Shown here: positions 1 through 5,900 of the stretch, piece after piece
Numbering within the stretch: the first letter of the stretch is position 1
Layout: the number at the start of each line of letters is the position of its first letter
Assembly (NCBI GenBank): GCA_025062175.1
Contig: JANXAX010000010.1
Span: forward strand, 1-20,388
DNA length: 20,388 nucleotides
Source of the DNA: Anaerolineae bacterium
GTDB lineage: Bacteria; Chloroflexota; Anaerolineae; 4572-78; NAK82
Reading direction: 5' to 3'
Notes under the pieces: generated by a model
Databases searched by the model: none
Seen by the model: only the letters and a program-made list of their open reading frames with translations
What the model was told of the DNA's origin: nothing
Program-made: the position numbers and the translations under genes

Positions 1-536
1 GTGATCCAGTACGCTTGGCGGATCACGGCGATCTCATACGGGGATTTGATCGCCCTGACGCGCAGCAGCACGTCGTCGGCGGGCACGATCTCCGCGTCGT
101 CCGCGGCCTTCTGCAGGTCAAGGAAGATGGGATGTGGGAAGATGTTCCAGTCCGCCACGCCGATGCGTCGCGGCGGGCGTGGGCACACCGCCTTGAGGAT
201 GCTGCGGAAATCCTCATACTCCACCGGCGGCACCCAATCCGGCGCCGAGGTCTCGACAAACAACGGATGGATGTGGATGTTCTTGATGCGCGAAAACTGT
301 CGGGCGAACTCGAACGACTCGGGACCGCCGGTGATCAGCGCCGCCGCGCCCTCACGCGGCACCACCACGCCGGCAAAGTCGAAGAAGGGCCAGAAGTCGG
401 CCAGATAACGGCTGCTGGCCGGCTCCGACTCCGAAGAGTAGGTCACCAACACATCCAGGTCGGCCTTGGCCATCTCCTCCTGCAACCGTGCGATGCGACG
501 TTCGTAGTCGCTGTCGGGGATCATAGCGGTGCGCAT
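1..536 (-). CDS. M24-family (Xaa-Pro/creatinase-type) peptidase, N-terminal part, runs off left edge
   Basis: The minus-strand frame is open from the ATG at 536 to the window edge (178 codons). It matches the creatinase N-terminal domain that precedes the pita-bread catalytic domain of aminopeptidase P-like M24 enzymes. Visible features are an early RIARLQEEMAKADLDVLVTY stretch, an ADFWPFFDFAG segment, a RRIGVADWN strand and, at about residues 163-176, the linker LRVRAIKSPYEIAVIRQA that normally leads into the catalytic domain. The metal-binding catalytic residues lie outside the window, so activity cannot be judged. The start is supported by AAAGGAGG nine bases upstream. It lies 37 bp downstream of the Fur-family gene on the same strand, so the two are probably co-transcribed. 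Exact substrate (dipeptide, proline peptide, creatine-like) is unknown. Confidence 0.85.
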   Translation of the reverse strand, partial: MRTAMIPDSDYERRIARLQEEMAKADLDVLVTYSSESEPASSRYLADFWPFFDFAGVVVPREGAAALITGGPESFEFARQFSRIKNIHIHPLFVETSAPDWVPPVEYEDFRSILKAVCPRPPRRIGVADWNIFPHPIFLDLQKAADDAEIVPADDVLLRVRAIKSPYEIAVIRQAYWI

Positions 537-573
537 TCCGAAAAGCCTCCTTTCAAGATGTGCAGCGAGCACT

Positions 574-1065
574 TTATTTGCGATGTGAAATTATAGTCTC
601 CACCCGCGGCCGTGCGCAACACGCATGGCACAGGCCCTCGACGGAGAGGGCATGCACATCCACCTCGAAGCCATAGCGCTCGCGCGCACAGGCGATGAAG
701 GGCTGCAGGCTTTCCAGCCCCACCTCGAACACCTTGCCGCACGCGCGGCATACCATGTGCACATGCGGAGCGCTGTGGTGCGCCAGCTCATAGCGATGGT
801 GGCCGTCGTTGCCCTGGACGCAGGTGACCACTCGAAATTCCCGCAGCAGCTCCAAGGTGCGGTATACTGTCGAGATATCCATCGAGGGCGCGTCCTTGCG
901 CACGCACCGAAAGATCTCCTCCGCAGTGGCCAGCTGGCCGATCTCATGGAGCGCGGAGAGAATTTGTCTGCGTTGTGCGGTCAACCGCAGCCCCCTCCGG
1001 CGCAGCGACTTAAAGAGACCCTGCTCGCAGCTCATAGCCGGGTTGGCATCCTCATCGCGCCCCAC
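574..1065 (-). CDS. Fur-family metalloregulator (Fur/Zur/PerR type)
   Basis: A 163-residue protein with the full Fur layout. A winged helix (about residues 13-85) carries RLTAQRRQILSAL and the recognition-helix signature MDISTVYRTLELL. The dimerisation domain contains HHRYELAHHSAPHVHMVC. Two CxxC pairs (C106/C109 and C146/C149) form the expected structural zinc site. His and acidic residues around 89-103 are candidate sensory metal ligands, but subgroup (iron, zinc, manganese or peroxide) cannot be assigned from sequence alone. The longest frame starts at GTG 1065 with only a weak G-rich Shine-Dalgarno. An ATG at 1035 (MSCEQ) is a plausible alternative that keeps the whole domain. It sits between the sugar dehydrogenase (118 bp upstream) and the M24 peptidase (37 bp downstream), all on the minus strand. 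Confidence 0.93.
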   Translation of the reverse strand: MGRDEDANPAMSCEQGLFKSLRRRGLRLTAQRRQILSALHEIGQLATAEEIFRCVRKDAPSMDISTVYRTLELLREFRVVTCVQGNDGHHRYELAHHSAPHVHMVCRACGKVFEVGLESLQPFIACARERYGFEVDVHALSVEGLCHACCARPRVETIISHRK

Positions 1066-1182
1066 AGCGCCCCCGGAGCAAGGCGCTCGATGATGCCGGC
1101 TCGACAGCCAGCATACGGCGCCGTCGATCTCCTTTGCGCCTCACAGGCGTGCCCCTCCACCTTCGCGATACCCCAAGCGGAC

Positions 1183-2361
1183 TCAAGACTTCGGCCGCAC
1201 GCGTAAGATCGTGGCTTGCTCCCGCGCATCGGTCGAGAAGTAAATGAAACCGTCCGGGCCGACTGTGACATCGCGCAGCCGGCCATAAGTGCCATTTATC
1301 AGGATCTCTTCTTGCACCACCTCCTCACCGCTCACCCTGAGCCGATAGAGACGCCCCGTCCGCAGGGTGACGAAGAAGATGTCGCCCCACCACGCCGGGA
1401 AGGCATCACCCGTGTAAAACACCAAGTCCGAAATCGCGATGGTCCGATCGGAGTAGAACTCCTTGACGGCCGGCTCGTAGTTCGCCACGGAGCACGTTGC
1501 CTGCTCGCCCAGGCAGACCGGCCAGCCATAGTTCTTGCCTTTCTTGATGATGTTCAGCTCGTCGCGCGTGTCCGGCCCGTGCTCGGTCGACCACAGCCAG
1601 CGGGTGCCCGGCTGGAACGCCAACCCCTGGGGATTGCGATGGCCCAACGTCCACACCGGACTGCCGGGGAAGGGGTTATCGGCGGGGATGCTGCCATCGC
1701 GGTTGATGCGCAGGATCTTGCCGCTGAGCGAGTTTACGTCCTGAGCCCGCTCCGGCACGATGGCATCGCCCATCGAGACGAAGAGGTAGCCATGTTCGTC
1801 CGGGGAGACGACGATGCGACAGCCGTTATGCCGCAGCGCATACGGCATGGTGAGCAGGACCTGTTCCTCTCTCAGCTGCGTGCCGGACAGCACCAAGCGC
1901 GACAGGCGGTTGACGCCGATCTCCGCCGCTGCTGCCCTCGGATAGTCGGCCGCTATGAGGCCATGGGCGCTGATGACCGGCAGATAGGTGCTGAATGGAG
2001 TTGCGATTGTAGTGGAGTAGCATACATACAGCACCCCGTTCCGGGCGAAATCGGGATCCAGCTCCATGCCGAGCAGGCCGCCCTCGCCGCCGCCTCGGAT
2101 CGGTAAGCGAGGTGTGAAGGTCGTCAGCTGGCCTGTGCGGACGTCCAGCGCGTGGATCTCTCCCGTGTCACGGCTGGTGAAGAACAGGCGGCCGTCCGGC
2201 GCGAAGTTGAGGCTCCATGGCAGATAGACGTTCTCCCTCACCGTCTCGATCACGAAGTCCTGGGCGTGGACGGCAGATGGCATCCCTAAAGCGAGGCCGG
2301 ACACCACGATTAACCATATAGCAAACACCACGAGGCAACGCGACAATCGCTCCATAAACAT
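1183..2361 (-). CDS. Secreted PQQ-dependent aldose sugar dehydrogenase-like protein (GSDH family)
   Basis: A 392-residue protein of the glucose/sorbosone dehydrogenase family, a six-bladed beta propeller that oxidises sugars using PQQ outside the cytoplasm. Residues 1-33 form a signal peptide ending AVHA. Family signatures in order: LPWSLNFAPDGRLFFTSR (48-64), GGEGGLLGMELDPDF (91-105), RHNGCRI (177-183, with H178 the likely catalytic base), LSGKILRINRDGSIPADNPF (212-231), GHRNPQGLAF (240-249) and EHGPDTRDELN...NYGW (260-280). A stretch of about 30 residues (118-150) looks like an insertion relative to the compact family. The ATG at 2361 follows AAGGAG by nine bases. A good sigma70-type promoter lies upstream at 2436-2464. 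Substrate and cofactor use are inferred from the family. It may head a transcript continuing into the Fur gene. Confidence 0.92.
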   Translation of the reverse strand: MFMERLSRCLVVFAIWLIVVSGLALGMPSAVHAQDFVIETVRENVYLPWSLNFAPDGRLFFTSRDTGEIHALDVRTGQLTTFTPRLPIRGGGEGGLLGMELDPDFARNGVLYVCYSTTIATPFSTYLPVISAHGLIAADYPRAAAAEIGVNRLSRLVLSGTQLREEQVLLTMPYALRHNGCRIVVSPDEHGYLFVSMGDAIVPERAQDVNSLSGKILRINRDGSIPADNPFPGSPVWTLGHRNPQGLAFQPGTRWLWSTEHGPDTRDELNIIKKGKNYGWPVCLGEQATCSVANYEPAVKEFYSDRTIAISDLVFYTGDAFPAWWGDIFFVTLRTGRLYRLRVSGEEVVQEEILINGTYGRLRDVTVGPDGFIYFSTDAREQATILRVRPKS

Positions 2362-2435
2362 CGTCCCATGCTCCTTAGCACCCTATGCCCATATCCACGA
2401 GATCACAACACTAGTTCCAATGGGATTCCACCTGC

Positions 2436-2464
2436 ATCATAGCACACCTCATGCGATATCACAA
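2436..2464 (-). promoter_or_regulatory. Sigma70-type promoter for the PQQ sugar dehydrogenase gene
   Basis: On the minus strand TTGTGA (2464-2459) and TATGAT (2441-2436) are separated by exactly 17 bp. The predicted start of transcription is about 65-70 bases before the ATG at 2361. Confidence 0.6.
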
Positions 2465-2539
2465 TCATTCCCGTCCGCGTGACGCATTTTCCGATCAGGG
2501 TGATGGGAGCGGCGGTTCCGGAGTTGTGGCGGTCACCCG

Positions 2540-2710
2540 AGCACACACGCCACAGGGCTGAAGTCCTGGGCTGGGTCTCAAGCCCTGGCGGGCTCTTCGG
2601 CTGCCGCCGGACGGATCCGGCTTCAGCCGGGCACTGCCCCCTCGCCTACAGCGCCGGGAGAGGGACCAGGGGTGAGGGCATCACGCCGCGGGCTTGAGCC
2701 CGCCGGCGTC
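2540..2710. repeat. Composite of REP-like palindromes and one copy of a dispersed ~47-bp repeat
   Basis: Part of a stretch of about 400 bases (2465-2860) with no convincing intact gene. It holds two short perfect inverted repeats with 2-base loops: CCGGCT-TC-AGCCGG (2617-2630) and GCGGGCT-TG-AGCCCGC (2688-2703). Related GGGCTGAAG/TCAAGCCC fragments occur at about 2555-2595. Between the palindromes, 2636-2685 is a copy of the same unit that is tandemly repeated at 3494-3682 (core GCGCCGGGAGAGGGACCAGG followed by GGTGAGGGC). These look like chromosomal interspersed repeats. A 72-codon open frame across them is not believable as a protein. Confidence 0.7.
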
Positions 2711-2753
2711 TGGGAGTGAGGGACACGACCCTCAAAATTGCCCTAACCCGCCG

Positions 2754-2781
2754 TTCCATTTCAGCGAATCTGTGATACAAT
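2754..2781 (+). promoter_or_regulatory. Possible extended -10 promoter ahead of the hicBA region
   Basis: TGATACAAT (2773-2781) matches an extended -10 element (TG, one base, TACAAT). The best -35 candidate, TTCCAT at 2754-2759, is weak, with 16 bp spacing. If real, the transcript would start near 2788 and cross the degenerate hicBA-like remnant before reaching hicB. The same bases can be read as codons of that remnant, so this is tentative. Confidence 0.35.
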
Positions 2782-2860
2782 GTTCCTCAGAGATCCATCC
2801 CACCACGGAGGAGGTGTTGCCCGACACAAAAGTGCAGCGCAAAGAGCCGGTGTTGGCGCT

Positions 2861-2944
2861 GTGAAGCGTGCGGCCTTCATCCGCGAGTTGGAGCATGCCA
2901 GTTGCGTCCTCTGGTGCCACGGCAGTCGGCACGCGAGCTGCTGA
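2861..2944 (+). pseudogene. Truncated hicA-like toxin remnant (27 codons), with a 3' scrap of an upstream antitoxin-like frame
   Basis: GTG 2861 opens a 27-codon frame reading VKRAAFIRELEHASC followed by VLWCHGSRH, then a stop at 2942-2944. This matches the N-terminal half of HicA/YcfA toxins, which begin MKRxxFIRxLExxGCxLxRxGxxH, including the Gly-Ser/Arg-His area, but the second half of the domain is missing. The GTG overlaps the TGA (2862-2864) of an upstream frame open from about 2772 (ending VQRKEPVLAL) in a GTGA arrangement identical to the intact hicB-hicA junction at 3178-3181. I read this as a decayed hicB-hicA copy. The family match rests on about 25 residues, so a chance frame is possible. 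Confidence 0.45.
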
Positions 2945-2962
2945 GAGGAAGGTGAGGTTGCG

Positions 2963-3181
2963 ATGAGGGCTTTTACCGCATATGTCGAATGGGATCCCGA
3001 GACAGGGCTCTATGTGGGCTTCGTGCCCAGCATCCCTGGGGCTCACACCCAGGCGGCGAGCCTGGATGAGCTCCACCAGAACCTCAAAGAGGTGCTGGAA
3101 TTGTGCCTGGCAGAATACGGTGGGACGTTGGAAGACCTGCCGCGCTTTGTCGGGTTACAACAAATTGAGGTGAACGGGTGA
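2963..3181 (+). CDS. hicB: HicB-family antitoxin (short UPF0150 type)
   Basis: A 72-residue protein with the HicB partial RNase-H-like fold. FTAYVEWDPETGLYVGFVPS and IPGAHTQAASLDELHQNL (about residues 4-41) are the family signature, followed by LKEVLELCLAEY. It has no C-terminal helix-turn-helix or ribbon-helix-helix extension, so like other short HicB proteins it should neutralise the toxin directly, and any autoregulation would need the complex or another factor. A purine-rich AGGAAGGTGAGG precedes the ATG. Its stop overlaps the hicA start by four bases (GTGA), implying translational coupling. Family assignment is secure. Antitoxin activity is inferred from pairing with hicA. Confidence 0.9.
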   Translation: MRAFTAYVEWDPETGLYVGFVPSIPGAHTQAASLDELHQNLKEVLELCLAEYGGTLEDLPRFVGLQQIEVNG

Positions 3182-3411
3182 CCCGTCTGCCCAGCGTGGA
3201 CTTCAGGACGATGGAAAAGGTGCTATACCACCTGGGCTTTCAAGCGGTGCGACAGAAGGGAAGCCACGTCTTTTATCGTCACCCGGATGGCAGAACCACC
3301 ACCCTCCCGCACCATCCCGGAAGGGATCTGGCGCGGCCATTGCTCCGCGAAATTCTTCGGGAGATCGAGTTGACGCCAGAACAGCTTCGGGAGGTGTTGA
3401 AAAAGATATAA
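3178..3411 (+). CDS. hicA: HicA-family mRNA interferase toxin
   Basis: A 77-residue protein with the double-stranded-RNA-binding-like HicA fold. Family hallmarks are the N-terminal VDFRTMEKVLYHLGF, the catalytic motif RQKGSHVFYRHPDGR with His30 in the invariant GSH, and TTTLPHHPGRDL, the usual substrate-side loop, followed by the C-terminal helix LLREILREIELTPEQL. All key residues are present, so the toxin looks intact, in contrast to the truncated copy 230 bp upstream. HicA toxins cut mRNA and tmRNA independently of or on the ribosome (family knowledge). The GTG start overlaps hicB's stop. A small AT-rich inverted repeat, GATATA-ACG-TATATC (3405-3419), overlaps the stop codon. Confidence 0.92.
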   Translation: MTRLPSVDFRTMEKVLYHLGFQAVRQKGSHVFYRHPDGRTTTLPHHPGRDLARPLLREILREIELTPEQLREVLKKI

Positions 3412-3493
3412 CGTATATCCGTGCTGCGACCGCCGAAGAGCGGTATGATCCCCCTCGCCCTGACCCTCTCTTACCACGGAGAGGGAGTCAATA

Positions 3494-3682
3494 CCCCTCC
3501 CCCGCCGCGCCGGGAGAGGGACCAGGGGTGAGGGCGCACCCCCCGCGCCCACAGCGCCGGGAGAGGGGCCAGGGGTGCGGGCACGCCCCCCCGCGCCCAC
3601 AGCGCCGGGAGAGGGGCCGGGGGTGAGGGCACTTCCCCGCGCCCACAGCGCCGGGAGAGGGGCCAGGGGTGAGGGCACACCC
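3494..3682. repeat. Tandem array of four ~47-bp GC-rich repeat units
   Basis: Four units (about 3494-3540, 3541-3587, 3588-3634, 3635-3682). The shared core CGGGAGAGG starts at 3511, 3558, 3606 and 3652, giving a period of 46-48 bp. The unit reads approximately CCCCGCGCCCACAGCGCCGG, GAGAGGGGCCAGGGGTGAGG, GCACACC. There are no unique spacers, so this is not CRISPR. A degenerate opposite-facing copy seems to lie just left (3450-3490). Further copies occur at 2636-2685 and, inverted, at 11360-11444. Translations of such units yield spurious TPGPSPGA-type frames. A 12-base palindrome CCTGCATGCAGG (3681-3692) abuts the right end. Confidence 0.85.
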
Positions 3683-3862
3683 TGCATGCAGGCTTCTGGC
3701 GTGTACCCCACCGCCGATTGCGCGGTCGCGATAACCCACCTGAACAGCCCGATTTCCCCAACCCTCTCCGTGTGTGTAGAATATCGTGCAACCCGACCGT
3801 GTCGTCCGGAGGGAGCACATTGCCGCTCGAAGCCACGCGCTGTTGCCGGTGAACAGGAGATC
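3683..3862. other. Leader region of the glycan operon, no gene seen
   Basis: Non-coding stretch between the repeat array and the first operon gene. The only promoter-like signal is TAGAAT (3777-3782), with a poor TTCCCC 17 bp upstream. The open frame that continues from the repeats into the downstream gene shows no family similarity before the ATG at 3863, so I treat it as untranslated. A CGGAGGGAG motif near 3811 precedes only a ten-codon frame. Confidence 0.4.
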
Positions 3863-5443
3863 ATGGAAGCGCACGCCGCGACACGCACAGGACATGCGCC
3901 GCATTGGGTGTGGGCGTGGTCGTCCATCCTCATCGCACTCAGCTGCCTGCCCTACCTGGTGGCCTGGGCCGCCACGCCGGTCGGACATCAGTTCACCGGC
4001 CTCCTGGTCAACCCGCTGGATGGGCATTCGTACCTGGCCAAGATGCGCCAGGGTTGGGAGGGAGCGTGGGTGTTTCAGCTGCGCTACACCCCGGAGCCGC
4101 ATGCAGGGGCAGCGATCTTCCTATTCTACCTCGCCCTGGGGCACGTCGCGCGCTGGACGGGGTTGCCGTTGATCGCGGTGTATCACCTTGCGCGTGTCTC
4201 GGCCGGCCTGGCCTTGTTCGCCGCGCTCCACACCTTTGTCGGACGGTTAACCGAGGAACGCTCCGAGCGGCGACGGCTCGTGCTCCTGGCCAGCAGCAGT
4301 GCTGGACTGGGTTGGCTGGGCGTTATGGTGGGGCTGTTTCCCATCGATCTCTGGGTGCCAGAGGCGTTCGCCTTCTTGAGCCTCCTGGCCAACCCGCACT
4401 TTCCGCTGGCGCTCGGGTTGCAGCTCTTCCTGCTGCAAAGCGTGCTCTGGCCGAAGGAGGGGAGGCGCGGCTGGCTGCTGCCCGGATTGGCTGGAACAGC
4501 CCTGGCGATCGTCGCTCCTTTCGCGTTGCCCGTCCTTTACGTCGTGTTTGCTGCGCACCTATTGTGGCCGCTGTGGTCGAGGCACGCGCGAGATTCCGCG
4601 CAGGAGGTCTGCACCCCCCTGCGGGGTGCGTGGAAGGCGGCGTTGAGCGCAACGCTCGCCTCGCTTCCCTGGTTGGCATACGACCTCCTCGTCTACACCA
4701 TCCATCCGGCGCTGAGGGCGTGGGCGCAGCAGAATGTGACCCCTACTCCCGCCCCGGCCGACCTCCTGCTGGGATTCGGCCTTCTGACCCCGCTGGCCGC
4801 GGTGGGGACGTGGGCCGCCGCGCGCCGACGTGACCGGCCTGCGCTGCTGCTGGCAGTCTGGAGCGGCGTCACGCTGGTTGGGGTGTACGTTCCCATCGCG
4901 CTGCAGCGTCGCCTGCTCATCGGGTTGGGCGTGGCACTCGCCATGTTGGCCGGCATCGGTCTGCGCCACCTGCCGCGCTCCGTCACCCGATTGGCGGTGG
5001 CGTTCAGCTGGTTGGGGATAGGATTTCAGCTGTTTGTCTTTACCGCAGGAGCGCTCAGCGCCGCGCAGGGCCAGGAGCCCGCCGCGGCCTTGTATATCTC
5101 AGCGGATGAAGCCGCGGCGATGCAGTGGTTGTCGACCCACGGCGGCGATGCCGTGGTGTTGGCCGCCCCGCGCACCGGCAATGTATTGCCCGGCCAGGCA
5201 GGCACGCGCAGCTTCTACGGACACCCGTTTGAGACGATCGACGCCACGACGAAGGCGGCCTACGCCGAGGCGTTTTTCACGGGAGAAATGTCCGACGCAA
5301 CATGGCAAATGTTGCGGGAGCGCTACGCCATCCGTTTTGTGTTCGTCGGCCCGCAGGAGCGCCGGCTGGGCGCCCGCCGCCTGCCGGACGGGCTGGTGCC
5401 GGTCTTCCAGCAAGGAGACGTGACCATCTATCGGGTGCCATGA
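3863..5443 (+). CDS. Polytopic GT-C-like membrane protein, putative glycosyltransferase (paralogue 1)
   Basis: A 526-residue membrane protein with an N-terminal TM helix (about 16-36), many further hydrophobic helices to about residue 400, and a soluble C-terminal part (about 409-526). The first external loop carries PLDGHSYLAKMRQG (51-64) and YTPEPH (75-80). An acidic residue in this loop is typical of GT-C enzymes, which transfer sugars from polyprenyl-phosphate donors outside the membrane. The same anchors occur in the protein at 8192 (DGNNYLAAMYQG, YTPEPH), as do the C-terminal VVLAAxxTGNxLP and IYRV endings, so the two are paralogues. I chose ATG 3863 (AGGAG close upstream) because the longer frame reads through the intergenic repeats. 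The next gene begins 25 bp after its stop. No specific named family is recognised, and transferase activity is inference. Confidence 0.75.
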   Translation: MEAHAATRTGHAPHWVWAWSSILIALSCLPYLVAWAATPVGHQFTGLLVNPLDGHSYLAKMRQGWEGAWVFQLRYTPEPHAGAAIFLFYLALGHVARWTGLPLIAVYHLARVSAGLALFAALHTFVGRLTEERSERRRLVLLASSSAGLGWLGVMVGLFPIDLWVPEAFAFLSLLANPHFPLALGLQLFLLQSVLWPKEGRRGWLLPGLAGTALAIVAPFALPVLYVVFAAHLLWPLWSRHARDSAQEVCTPLRGAWKAALSATLASLPWLAYDLLVYTIHPALRAWAQQNVTPTPAPADLLLGFGLLTPLAAVGTWAAARRRDRPALLLAVWSGVTLVGVYVPIALQRRLLIGLGVALAMLAGIGLRHLPRSVTRLAVAFSWLGIGFQLFVFTAGALSAAQGQEPAAALYISADEAAAMQWLSTHGGDAVVLAAPRTGNVLPGQAGTRSFYGHPFETIDATTKAAYAEAFFTGEMSDATWQMLRERYAIRFVFVGPQERRLGARRLPDGLVPVFQQGDVTIYRVP

Positions 5444-5468
5444 AATCCATCCAAGAGGCGGATGAGAT

Positions 5469-5882
5469 ATGCAGAAACTTTTCAAGTCGGAGGCCAAGCC
5501 CACTATGCTTTTCGTCCTTTTGACCGCATTGGTGGCCATCCTGCTGTTGGTGGGAGGGCAGACGTTGCTCAAGCTCGGTCTGAACGAGATCGGGGGGGTG
5601 AGCCTGTTCGGCGGCAATCCCGTCGGCAGCTTCGCCAACCTGTTGCGCACGCCGTGGGTGATCCTCGGCTTTGCCTTCTACGCCGTGAGCGCCGTCCTTT
5701 GGCTGGACGTGCTCTCCCAGCTCGATTTCAGCATGGCCTATCCGATGGTGAGCCTGACCTACATCTTCTCGTTGCTCATCGGGCGCTTCGTGTTTCACGA
5801 GACGATCAGCTGGCAACGCGTTGCCGGCGTGTTGTTGATCGTCGCCGGCCTGTTCTTCGTCGTGCGCAGTGGGAGGCCGTGA
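5469..5882 (+). CDS. EamA/SMR-like four-TM transporter, possible lipid-linked sugar flippase subunit
   Basis: A 137-residue protein with four hydrophobic helices (about 12-31, 61-79, 84-105, 117-133), the size of a single EamA/SMR half-transporter such as ArnE/ArnF. Signature stretches are GGQTLLKLG after TM1, DFSMAYPMVSLTYIF and the terminal ETISWQRVAGVLLIVAGL. Relatives include drug exporters and flippases for undecaprenyl-phosphate sugars. Its position between putative GT-C proteins favours flipping a lipid-linked sugar rather than drug efflux (inference). A GAGGCGG lies about nine bases before the ATG. The TGA (5880-5882) is in the same frame as the following gene, with only six sense codons before its GTG. 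Confidence 0.8.
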   Translation: MQKLFKSEAKPTMLFVLLTALVAILLLVGGQTLLKLGLNEIGGVSLFGGNPVGSFANLLRTPWVILGFAFYAVSAVLWLDVLSQLDFSMAYPMVSLTYIFSLLIGRFVFHETISWQRVAGVLLIVAGLFFVVRSGRP

Positions 5883-5900
5883 TCATTTGCTCGCGCGACG

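Noticed and set aside
1..596. Plus-strand frames at 1-408 and 15-596
   Set aside because: They lie opposite the M24 peptidase N-terminal domain, which has a clear family match and strong ribosome binding site on the minus strand.
2479..2697. 72-codon frame in the repeat-rich spacer
   Set aside because: Most of it translates the dispersed 47-bp unit and palindromes, with no ribosome binding site.
3494..3682. CRISPR array
   Set aside because: The units are contiguous direct repeats of 46-48 bp with no distinct spacers, and no cas genes are nearby.
3575..3862. N-terminal extension of the first GT-C-like protein
   Set aside because: The extra 96 codons run through tandem intergenic repeats and lack any membrane or domain signal. 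The ATG at 3863 begins the hydrophobic N-terminus.
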